A DNA stretch of 64,000 nucleotides from Sipunculus nudus (taxonomy: Eukaryota; Annelida; Sipuncula; Golfingiida; Sipunculidae), in contig CM049317.1 in assembly GCA_026874595.1 (NCBI GenBank), positions 25,012,401 to 25,076,400 of the forward strand. The letters run 5' to 3'. Below, one piece after another: positions 26,001-38,874 of the stretch (its first letter is position 1; each line of letters starts with the position of its first letter). Made by a program: the position numbers and the translations under genes. Under the pieces are notes generated by a model, which saw only the letters and a list, made by a program, of their open reading frames with translations, ran no database searches and was not told the origin of the DNA.

Positions 26001-29000
26001 CACCAGCTAATGTGCTAATGCAACTATATGTATTTCACATCCTAATAAGTTAAAAGGAAATATAATACACCTTCTTCAAAATGTTGACTTAACGTTATAA
26101 ACTTTAGGCCTTAATCTTAAAAGGTTGAGCTATGTGTCAGGCTACACAAAAAAAAGAATACTTATGCAGATTGAAATTATTGAAGAACCTTATTTAGGAT
26201 TTAAGTGAGACAAAACATTTCATCTTTCAAAATATATGTCAGGTATCTATTTTATAGTTTTGGCAAGTATAAGTCACACGGTTACTTATAGTAACTATTT
26301 CAAGGTTCCCTAAAGATAGTTTCGCACACTGCTATCCTACGTATAATTTCAAAAGAGTACGCGTGTATAATTGAAATTCAACTGAATATCAAGGTTGAGA
26401 AGTATCAGTAATGCGTAAAAAACTAGAACATGCGACACTTATCCTGACATTTTTCTGTTCAAAGCATCAGATACGGTTATTCAAAATCATCATTTTTTTT
26501 ATTACAAAACATGGCAATACACGACTTATAAAACAAAGACATTGTGGGCAACCTATTAGGTGGATCGAACCTTGTATAATGCAAGTATCATGATAGAAAT
26601 ATCATTGAGCCGTTGCAATAATGTTTTGTGGAAAACAAATGTAAATCGTTGTATGTTTCCTAACATACTTTTCGAACCCAATAAAACCATTGATATAACT
26701 TCATCGAAACCCTGTTTGATTATCTTTCGTGTAGTTAAGGTCACGCCTTTAAGAATAAAATTATGAATTAATTACGTAAGTATTATGAGTTTTCTTTTGA
26801 AAGAATGACTCGAAAGTTTCATGAGAAAGTTTCTCTTGCGACAGGTTCTCCAGTAATCATTTAAGATTATCAGGATTTTGTGAAAAAAAGGAGTCGAGTA
26901 TTAGATTGGTTCCCTGAGTTACCGTGTGGACGTACTTGTTAGGCGTTTTAAGCCTATATTTATAATCTATGATGTTTTACTTTAAAGACATTAGAAGAGA
27001 AACACGTTCTGGGAATAATGAAGACACAACAACTTGAAAAACGGCACATTGTTGAGAAAGAAAGATTTGGGAAAGTAAGTAAGGTCAAAGTTTGATATAA
27101 CAAACTGGAATAATACATCAGATTAATAAAGGTCAACATATTATATGGTTACTGACTTTTGGCAGAGAAAATGGAAAATTAAAATGTTGTCACAAATATC
27201 TGCACAAAAGGCAGATGAATTATCTCCAGAATAAACGCCAGGCATACTTCATTGAGTCCCAAGGGTTAAGATCTAATTGAGAATAATAATTTGATTAATA
27301 TTGTCTTGGTGAACAATTCAAATGCCCAGATGACATTAGCCAAGGGGAAATGCCTTATAGACTTATATTTGTTCGATAACTTCCTGTCTTTTCAAACAAC
27401 CCTTGAGTAAGCCGAAAGCATTCTCATTGTTTATAATTTGCCTGTCTAATACGACAACCCGTGGATCAGGACCACTTCAGTCAGTCTTATAGGTTTTCTT
27501 TTCAGGCGGGTTTCATTTTTATTTCATTTGTTTATATACAGCATATAGACATACATATTACCACATAATATTGAGCTTTAATATTAAGGTTGACTATTTT
27601 AGAATTTTAATCATACCAGTATACATTATCCAACGCAGGACATTCAGTTCCCACTGATTCTAAATACCTCAAGAACTCTTGCACGTTGCACCACCCGCAT
27701 AAGCAGGCATACAGACTTCGTATAAATATTAGCCTTAGGTGGTGCTAGCTGTGTTTTCCTACTTTTCATGAGCCACACATTGTATTTTCAAACTTTTCCA
27801 AATGTAAATTTCGCTTATTTAAATAAATTTGCAGACATTTATGTCATTAACAGAATCCATATCTTATCAAAGTTTTCATGTGCTTCATACACATCGCTTC
27901 CCTTCTCGAAGGTCGGACCTTATATAATCAATAATCCATCACCAAGCAATTCCGGGTCATTGATAAATACACTTTTTCTCCAGGTTATTATTATTCAGTA
28001 AAAAAATTAAAATGATTGGCGTAGCTGTGATAAAAATCGTTATGCAGATATTAAGCTCAAATTGAGCCAAAGGGCTTTTTTTTCACAAAAGTATACCAAA
28101 TTTTCTAGTAGCATACTTTATTATTTGTTCCATATATTGCCTAGACAAAACTAGTGTTGACATTATGCAACCATTTCAAATATAATTTATGGATTTATAT
28201 TGCAGCCAATCAAATTACTGACACCTGCATGGTTTGGGATATTAGGTATCAATGACTAGAAAAATGTAAAATGATAATGTCATCAAATAGTGAAAAATTT
28301 TCTCTAGAAAACGGTTTATTTTAGTGTCCCCAATTTTTGTAAACACTCCACTAAAATAAGTCATAAAATTAAGACATAAACTGAGATACAAAGGGGCCTT
28401 TGTTACAACAACTCAGTATCAAACCAGACCACTCTGACCCAGTTATTGGGTCACATCTCTATCTCAAGCTCTATCCAGCTTCCAACTGCCAAGAACTAGA
28501 AAGAACCCCCTACCATATCAGTGCCAACACCATCAAAACACTGTACAGCATCTTAATGTTATCCAATTCAGTAAACAACCAAGCACTACAAACCACCAAA
28601 ACATGTCATTTCCCCTTAAATGAAAAGATGCAAGTACTTGTTCATATAACGCCATCGCCTTTTATTACATGCACATAGGAAAACCAATGTTAAACATTCC
28701 AATACCGTTTCCGCCATATGTTCCCAAACCATATACACCCTAGCTTAGTGAACCGCAAAGGTTTAAGATTATAGATAATAACACATTTACTGATGCACAG
28801 CTACACGTGTGGCATATGGCTTCAATCACACAGGATACCAGGTATCATACAATACCCTGACTGGCCAACACAACCTTAGCAGTTGTGTATAAATACACGA
28901 TTGCACAATCAAATTCTAAAAACGTGTAAGATTACATACATATATACTTGACTATATATATCCCTGAGTCCCGATAGCTATACAATAGCTGCACTTTTAC

Positions 29001-32000
29001 GTCACTTTATATAACAAAACGCAATTTGCAAATCATTTTAGCAAACCAACTAAAGCCAACTAAGGTAAAACAATGGCGTCCTATCCGTTAGGCCACGGGG
29101 TCTGATTCACTTTCTGAATCTTTTTAATGGAACGTACTTTTCTTCTAAACCTCTTTTTCAGTCGTCAGTCATTTTATTTCAAAAGCGGGCAATGCTGGTC
29201 TAAGTTGACAATTCGTTATCGTACCTAGGGTCCTTAATGTTTAGTAGCTGAGATGCTTTGGCCAGCAGCTGGATGTCTTCTTAAGAATATTTAATGTTAC
29301 TGCCAGTTTCAACATGGGAGGGGGCTGGTTTCGAAAAGCGCATATATTCCTTTCACATGCAGAATGTAAAAAAAGCCCCGGACACGTTAGTTTATGACAA
29401 TTCCGACTCAACTTAAAGCTTGGCTTTTGAATGGCTAGACAGACCTTAAAAATATGAACATATAATAACTGTGAAAAGGGTGCAAATTGATATTTTATTA
29501 CGCTAACTGCATTATTTTGCAATTTTTGGGAGATTGTGCAGTAGTCCATCCGTATTGACTGCTGAATACCACTACTGACCGCCGTTTCATTGATTAAGAT
29601 GATTCAGACTCAACATACACTGAGGGAACAAAACATTGGGATCTGTTCTCAAGCATCAAAGCTTAAGTCATAGGTTGTTTTATTCTTAATATCCCAGATG
29701 ACATATTCCTATTTAGGATGAGTAAACATATTCAGACTGCATATATGCAACCACTCACTAAACAAACTGTATCGATTATTTATCAAAAGACAAAGGCAAT
29801 AGATGAGGAGACAAAGAAATGGGGATTCGACAGGGTTGCCCTTTTTCTCCTCTAGCCCGTATATTAGGACTAGATATCCTAGCATAATAAACAAAAAAAA
29901 TTACGATTTCAAAGGATTTTGGACTTCCATGCAAACTTATTCATCAAGACATTAGACATAGTCCAATACGCAGTAGACAAGACTTTACGTGTCACCAAAA
30001 TAACATAAAGAAATTCCTTTTCATGTAAGGTGGAAAATATATCCAAATAACAAAATGAATATCTTTAAGAAAATGTAAAAAATGTATCTATTGCCTTTTA
30101 TTGAATATCTGCTACTTTTTATAAACAAATGTAACATGAACAAAGACAATACATGCACACCTGGAAGCACACTTAGGTTATCTCATATAACTCATCCTTT
30201 TACAGAAAAGGCTACAACTAAAAGGTAATAGTGCAACGATATATACCACGTATACGAGTAAGTCCCACAAAATTAAAAATGCTTCTAAAAAGCTACGCCT
30301 AGTTCCAATTTGATTGCAATTAACAGGTTATACACTTCAGTTATTTACAATTACAAGACATAAATTCAAGAAGTCAAAAGGTCTATCTATTTTAAATACA
30401 TAGCATTAACGTGTATATACAATAATCTAGATAACAGTTCATATTTTTGTATTTCAATCAACAATACTTATGAACTTTAGGTGTCAGCAGAAATGCATTA
30501 ATACCAACGGTGTACACTCTTTTAATATGATCAGATCAAACTGTGGTTGGTGCAGCCTTTTGAGTCCCCAATTCCAATTCTATCAGCCAAGTTCCCCATC
30601 AACGGCTCTTTTGTAACCGCCATTTGCCATCAAAACAGATTCAGCTGCCGCGCCATTCTCAATGTCTTTCATGGTTCATTCTTCTCATTAAGCTTTTTCT
30701 CTATCATTCTCCGAGTTTGTTTTGCTGGATGTCCTTTCCATGATTTCCCTTCAAAAGCGTCAAGGTCGAAGCGTTTTTTTAGCTTAGATTAACATATGTT
30801 CATACAGAGTCATTCATGCAAGTATTTACGTCCGTCCGGCCCCTGTATTTTAAGTAATTGCAAAAAGGATTCCCCCACCATATTGTACATTTGTGTACTT
30901 AGGGACACGTTGACCCCAATTTGGTTGAGAAACCTACAATTTTGAAGATTTTCTATGTCGGGCCACTCGTTATATATATAAAATATATATATTGGTCTAT
31001 TTTACCACCGTGTAACAACCTTTGGGAAACATTACATATATTCCTGTAATATACAAAATTGAAAAAAAATCTCCCTGGCACGTTGGCTAATGTTGTGTTC
31101 TGTGAAATTAAACACAACTCAGTGCTTGTCTCAAAAATGAGAACACAGATCTAATATTATTTTGAAGATTATGGTTAAACAACGGTCAAGAACCAGTAAG
31201 CTACCTCATGATAGCATGATGCAGTCATTTACAGAGGTGAGATAAGATATAGGGCATTCTAAAGAGATCCAATGTTCGGCAGTAACGCCATATACTTAAT
31301 AAAATAAATATACATAACATATAACACATGAAACAAGAGTGAATATTCTTTAATTGTAATTCTATTCAATAGATCATTAAAGCCAACTTATGTTCAAGTG
31401 TATGGACAGATATTATATTTGAGACAATCATAATATCTGTTGCAAGCAATAAAAATGCTTATATCTTCTTAACACTATATAGACCAAATGATATTCATTC
31501 CTGTCTGTAACTGGTAACTGTTAAGTGTATATGATATTTTCTGTTTGAAGCGTGAACAAAGAAGAAGACAGGTAAGTTGTGGCGACCTAATATGAGAGAT
31601 GTTGAGTGGTTGAAAGGTAAAACCTCGCAGTACCTGGTACTGGGGAAAGGTCGAAGCGTTTTTTAGCTTAAATTGTCATATTTACATTCAGGGTCGATCT
31701 TGCAAGTTTTTACTTTAGTTACCTGTAGGTAGTCGAGAGCGACGGCAATTGAAGAATTAACTTATTTAAGCTTGTTAACTATAAGTTACGTCCAACTTTT
31801 TATATATAGCTTTTTAGCTGACCTGTGAGTTTTAACCATGCTAAGCATACGGCGTCCGTCCGGCCCCTGTATTTTGAGTGATTGCAAAACGGATTCCCCC
31901 ACAAGATTGTACACTTGTGTACTTAGGGCCACAAACGGCACAATTTGATGGAGACATCTGCATTATTTTCTAGACTATGATCAGACTGCGATCAAGAACC

Positions 32001-35000
32001 AGTAAGCTACCTCATGATATCATGATGCAGTCATTTACACAGCTGAGATAAGACAGAGAAATTCAAAAGAGATCGAATGTTCGGCAAATATATCATATAC
32101 TTAATAAAATAAATATATATATATAACATATAGCAAATGTAACAAGATCGAAGATTCTTTAATTGTAATATTATTCAATAGATCATTCAGCCAACTTATG
32201 TACCAGTATATGGGCAGAGATTAGTTTTGTGATAGGCATAATATCTGTTGCAAACAATAAAAACTCTAATATATTTTTAAACTATATGGACTAAAGTGAT
32301 ATTTATTCCTGTTTATAACTGTTAACTGCAAACTGTATATGATATTTTCTGTTTGAAGCTTGAAGCAATAGAAAGACAGGTAAGTTGTGGCGTCCGGATG
32401 TGAGATGTTGAGTGGTTGAAAGATAAAACCTACCAGTACCTGGTATGGGGGAAAGGTCGAAGCGTTTTTTAGCTTAAATTACCACATTTACATTCAGGGT
32501 CGTTCTTGCAAGTTTTTACTTTAGTTGCCTCGAGGTCGTCCAGAGCGACAGCAATTGAAGAATTACCTATTTTAAGCTTGTTAACTATAAGTTTCGTCGA
32601 AGTTTTTGTATATAGCTTTTTAGCTGACCTGTCAGTTTTATCCATGCGAAGCATACGGCGTCCGTCCGGCCCCTGTATTTTGAGTGATTGCAAAACGAAT
32701 TCCCCCACAATATTGTCACTTGTGTACTTAGGGCCACGTTGACCCCAATTTGCTGGAGAAACCTACAATTTTGAAGATTTTCTATGTCGGGCCACTCGTA
32801 ATATATATAATATATATATTGGTCTATTTTACGACGGTGTAACAACATCTGGGAAACACTACAAATATTCCTGTAATATACAAAATTTGAAAAAAAAATC
32901 TCCCTGGCACTTTGGCTAATGCTGTGTTCTGTGAAATTAAACACAACTCAGAGCTTGTCTCAAAAATGAGAACACAGATCTAATATTATTTTAACATTCA
33001 AGGTCATTCTTGCAAGTGTTTACTTTAGTTACCTCGAGGTAGTCGAGAGCGACAGCAATTGAAGAATTAGCTATTTTAAGCTTGTTAACTATAAGTTACG
33101 TCGAAGTTTTTATATATAGTTTTTTAGCTGACATGAAAGTTTAAACCATGCTAGGCATACGGCGTCTGTCCGGCCCCTTTATTTAGAGTGATTGCAAAAC
33201 GGATTCCCCCACAATATTGTACACTTGTGTACTTCGGGCCACAAACGGCACAATTTGATGGAGACATCTGCATTATTTTCTAGACTATGATCAGACTGCG
33301 ATCAAGAACCAGTAAGCTACCTCATGATATCATAATGAAGTCATTTACAGAGCTGAGATAAGATATACGGCATTCAAAAGAGATCGAATGTTCGGCAAAA
33401 TGTCATATACTTAATAAAATAAATATATATAACATATAGCAAATGTAACAAGATCCAATATTCTTTAATTGTAATATTATTCAATAGATCATTCAGCCAA
33501 CTTATGTACCAGTATATGGGCAGAGATTAGTTTTGTGATAGGCGTAATATCTGTTGCAAACAATAAAAACTCTAATATATTTTTAAACTATATGGACTAA
33601 AGTGATATTTATTCCTGTTTCTAAATGTTACCTGCAAACTGTATCTGATATTTTCTGTTTGAAGCTTGAAGAAAGAGAAAGACAGGTTAGTTGTGGCGAC
33701 CTGATGTGAGAGGTGTTGAGTGGTTGAAAGGTAAAACCTCGCAGGACCTGGTATTGGGGAAAGGTCGAAGCGTTTTTTAGCTTAAATTGCCCCATTTACA
33801 TTCAGGGTCGTTCTTGCAAGTTTTTACTTTAGTTGCCTCGAGGTAGTCGAGAGCGACAGCAATTGAAGAATTACCTATTTTAAGCTTGTTAACTATAAGT
33901 TTCATCGAAGTTTTTATATATTGCTTTTTAGCTGACCTGTGAGTTTTAACCATGCGAAGCATACGGCGTCCGTCCGGCCCCTGTATTTTAAGTGATTGCA
34001 AAACGAATTCCCCCACAATATTGTACACTTGTGTACTTAGGGCCACATTGACCCCAATTTGCTGGAGAAACCTACAATTTTGAAGATTTTCTATGTCGGG
34101 CCACTCGTAATATATATAAAAATATATATTTTGGTCTATTTTACGACGGTGTAACAACATCTGGGAAACACTACATATATTCCTGTAATATACAAAATTG
34201 AATAAAAAAATCTCCCTGGCGCGTTGGCTAATGCTGTGATCTGTGAAATTAAACACAACTCAGAGCTTGTCTCAAAAATGAGAACACAGATCTCATATTA
34301 TTTTAACATTCAAGGTCATTCTTGCAAGTGTTTACTTTAGTTACCTCGAGGTAGTCGAGAGCGACAGCAATTGAAGAATTAGGTATTTTAAGCTTGTTAA
34401 CAATAAGTTACGTCGAAGTTTTTATATATAGCTTTTAAGCTGACCTGTAAGTTAAAACCATTGTAAGCCTACGGCGTCTATCCGGCCCCTGTATTTTGAG
34501 TGATTGCAAAACGGATTCCCCCACAATATTGTACACTTGTGTACTTCGGGCCACAAACGGTACAATTTAATGGAGACATCTGCATTATTTTCTAGACTAT
34601 GATTAGACTGCGATCAAGAACCAGTAAGCTACCTCATGATATCATGATGAAGTCATTTACACAGCTGAGATAAGATAGAGGACATTCAAAAGAGATATAT
34701 ATATAACATATAACAATTGTAACAAGATCCAATATTCTTTAAATGTAATATTATTCAATAGATCAGTCAGCCAACTTATGTACCAGTATATGGGCAGAGA
34801 TTAGTTTTGTGATAGGCATAATATCTGTTGCAAACAATAAAAACTCTAATATATTTTTAAACAATATGGACTAAAGTGATATTTATTCCTGTTTCTAAAT
34901 GTTAACTGCAAACTGTATCTGATATTTTCTGTTTGAAGCTTGAAGAAAGAGACAGACAGGTAAGTTGTGGCGACCTGATGTGAGAGATGTTGAGTGGTTG

Positions 35001-35825
35001 AAAGGTAAAACCTCGCAGTACCTGGTATGGGGGAAAGGTCGAAGCGTTTTTTAGCTTAAATTGCCATATTTACATTCAGGGTCGTTCATGCAAGATTCCT
35101 TAAGGTAGTCGAGAGCGACGGCAATTGAAGAATTAGCTATTATACGCTTGTTATCTATAAGTTACGTCCATGTTTTTATATATAGCTTTCTATCTCACCT
35201 GTGAGCTATAACCATGCTGAGCATCCCGCATTCATACGGCCCATCCATCTCATCACATCTCATCATGTATCTTGTCACATCCATCTCAAAGTATTATAGA
35301 GAATAATCTATAATATGCCAAAAAACACACAGCTCTCCTTCACAGCTGACAGTCATATAAATTGACATTTTTATGGGGTTTTTTTCCATATTTCACCTAA
35401 AGTTCTGCAGTAGTGATCATATTTAGTTGTATGAATAGCCATTTCGTTTGGATGGTATTCCAACCCATGACCTTTCGAATTCCGGTTTATTGCAGCCGAA
35501 ATCAACAAGTCATAGCTTGGTTTCCAATTAGGAGTTAATCGACTTTTCTCTATAAAGAGAGCGACATCGTTCAAACTAACTGTGTGGCACCAGCTGGCTT
35601 TTTTTTAAAAAAAAAGGTCGGGCTACAGAAGACAGAAAACAAGATGATTGACCACGTTTATTCTTTTTAATTCTTATTAATAATGAAAAATGGTAGGCCT
35701 CTTTATTATGTTTATTCTATTTATTCTTATTAATAGTAAAACAGAGCACATGGGAAGTGAACATTGGCAAAAAAAGACCTGGAAACCGAAAGGGCATAGC
35801 TTGGATTCCCGTTAGTGACTTACTT

Positions 35826-35909
<84 letters not shown>

Positions 35910-35962
35910 AAACCTTCTTGTGTCGAACTCGCTTAAGTCGAATACCCCGCTTATGTCAAATG

Positions 35963-36012
<50 letters not shown>

Positions 36013-36405
36013 TCTCTGCAAAGACAAGATAGATGTAACAATTAGGCAAGCTTTCAAATATATTTTTTATATTTATTTTGCTAGTAGCAAGACTGTTGTC
36101 AAGAATTAAAACAAGATAACATTGTCGAAGTACAAAAAAAGGATAATGTCATCAAACGCTTTACACAAAACATAACCATTAAATATATGCGAGCAACTGA
36201 ATACATATTTTCAGGGTTAAATGGAAATACAACAATCAGTGCGCGATGATCCATTTCATATGTTAAGTGTTATTGCAGATAAAATAAAATATAAAAGATA
36301 TAATTATCAAATAAATAATGCCCAGGTTATTGTGGGAAAGTTAATGTTGTTAGGATATATATTACATTGAAGGCACTACTGGCGATTCATAGGAAACTGT
36401 TTTCC

Positions 36406-36448
<43 letters not shown>

Positions 36449-38835
36449 TATAAACATACATTTTAAATTTTTTATATTTCCCGAGTGGGATCCACCAAAA
36501 TCGGAACGCGTTGCCACATTTCATATAGTGTCATTGCAGATAGCTTTAAATGACAGTTTTATCAAATATTGAAAGGAAATTACAATGAAAATGTATTTTA
36601 CTATTACGGTATTATTATTCTGATTATTTTTATTATTATTGTTCATGCATAAAATCTTTAGTGTTGGAATTAGACAAGCATCTATCTTATGGTTTCGTGT
36701 TTACGTTGCAGCTGTTTTCATCGCGGCAAGGAATGATGGTAGAAAAACCACCTATCATTTTAGGAGGAAAGGTAAATAATAATGTCTTTAAATGTATGAA
36801 TATTTTATAGCAGACCCTTTCATTTAAGATTATGCAAGCATCAAACAATATGTTTACTTCATGTTAAAACCATAAAAATCAAGACGCATTCTTTTCGTAG
36901 TACCTATGTTTATGGAAATTTGAATTATTCAACAAACTATTGCACGGCGCTTTAGATGAAATTGGAGTAATATCTTTATTATAAGTAGTAGTAGTATGAG
37001 TAGTAGAAGTAGAAGTAGAAGTAGAAGTAGTAGCAGAAGTAGTAGCTGTAGTAGCAGCCGCAGTAGCAATAGTGGTGGTGGTGATAGTAGTTTTAGTAAT
37101 ATTGTTAACATATATTGCATAAAAAGCATTAGTGTTACATTACCGGGATCAGTCGCAATTCAAAACGAAACGGAAAACGATGAGGTCACCAAATAGTGCA
37201 CAAATTGCTCGAGGAAACTTTTATTTTTTTATTTATTCTAAAACACATATGCATAACCTGTTGTATACCCGTTTTCAATAAAGGACGTGCCGTCCCTTCG
37301 AGCAAATTGGCGCATTTTCTAAACACTCGCCATTCGGCAATATACCAACCGGAAATGGACTACAAAAATCAGTCAAACTAAAAAAAAACTGTTTTCTTTT
37401 TAAAGCAGGGCAGGCTATGATGGAATTCCAGCTTTTCGAATCAAGGAACTCTAAAGATAAATATACCACAATAATCAATCATAAATAAGACAGCCTATGA
37501 CCATTTGAAGAAGCGGGTGTGATAGATACATACAGTCGTGATAACTTTTTAAAGCAATCTTATGCCAGTATCCTTTCAGAGACCTTAGTCTCTGCTTGCA
37601 TCCATTTATCGTAATATAGAGAATATTTTAAAATAAAAAACAGCTCTCTATCAATGCTGACATACATATAAGTTTATTTTTAGTATAATTCGGTTTACTC
37701 TGAATGCCGCACACATTTAAAAACGACCTTATTGCATATAAGTCACTGTATCGACACATGTAGGTGGCAGTACTCCGGCCTAACCGCTATGACGTTAGTT
37801 TGCCTGTTTCTAGAATGTGTACTTATATACAGAGGGTTTGGGGATCTTCGGTAGCTTATTGACAATTAAGGTCGGATTCCAGAAGATGGGTGACCACGAT
37901 TATTCTGTTTATTCTTATTAGTAGTTAAACGGTGCATATGACATGCACATCGACAAAACGTGATTGAAACTGGCATAATGCATAATATTTTAATACAAAT
38001 CAATATGTCTAACCTATTTGAAAATACAGCACAATGTACAATACTCATTATTAAATCACAAGTACAATTCATAAACATATTTTGATGCCGGTTAGCAGGG
38101 ACATTACATACTGGAAAGTTAACCATGGACATTACGTCTTTGTTGGAGATCCTGTCATTCCTCGAAATGCCCATCATATTTCTCAAGAAGCGAATGTTGA
38201 AGTTATTTCTAGTATCTTGTTGTGCATTGTCTAGTTCCCACAGCCATATAACAATGATTGATATTTTACTTGTTATTATTTGCACATATTGGTATCGATA
38301 ATAACGTACATATGTTCGACTGGTAATTTTAAGTAAACAAAGTCTTAAGAGTCTAACATATAAGAGAATTCGCGATTCGATCATATATTATAATCGAACA
38401 ACTTTCGCTCTTATTTATCGAACAGAACAAATGCAACTTCAGTTATTACTCAGGTCATGTTCACATAGGGAAAGTTATTTTAGTGTGGTGGTAACGTACC
38501 CAGAAACGTGTATCTTATTTTTCATAAATGGTAATCTATTCCCATGATGAATTGACAGTACCTTTTTAACATATTTTATCTCCTTTTGTTACAGCCACAA
38601 TTAAGACCCACATCCTTGAAAATTCCAACTCAACAGAATAAACAAGAACACCAGGTGATACATCTAGTTTTTACATAAGACTGGTTTGAAAGTCAACAGC
38701 TAGTATTATATTGTGGCCAGTATGTAAACGATACATGAACAAAAAATCATTAATATGTGATTAGGCCTAACACTTTGGTAGAGTAACATGTATCAGTTAT
38801 TCAACTTTTGTCCACATTATGCCAGTTACGTACAA

Positions 38836-38874
<39 letters not shown>

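Larger units (their letters stand above)
30764..35230 (+). repeat. tandem array of ~0.8-1.3 kb intron units each carrying one microexon
   Basis: Ordered landmarks repeat: GGTCGAAGCG (30764, 31649, 32455, 33763, 35036), GTCCGGCCCCTGTATTT (30833, 31857, 32664, 33168, 33971, 34478), TTTTCTATGTCGGGCCAC (30948, 32777, 34088), AGTAAGCTACCTCATGATA (31195, 32008, 33310, 34623) and the microexon (31551, 32359, 33665, 34939). Microexon spacing is 808, 1306 and 1274 bp. The shortest unit lacks the middle landmarks. Some units contain an extra internal repeat (32990-33260, 34308-34560). The units at 32.3-35.2 kb are very similar, so the expansion is recent. Confidence 0.85.

Noticed and set aside
28400-28678. 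92-residue plus-strand frame in a less AT-rich stretch
   Set aside because: No motif, no acceptor or donor in the right phase; possibly part of an unrecognised repeat.
32469-34256. Minus-strand frames (79-159 residues) shared by two units of the microexon array
   Set aside because: Shared because the units are recent duplicates; other unit copies have stops or indels, and the frames overlap low-complexity (TA) runs. No domain recognised.
35371-35574. 67-residue minus-strand frame
   Set aside because: Short and unsupported; lies beside dispersed-repeat sequence.
37000-37100. Frames rich in Ser/Arg (+) and Leu (-)
   Set aside because: Trinucleotide AGT/AGA simple repeat; the same occurs at 39460-39560 in the duplicate block.
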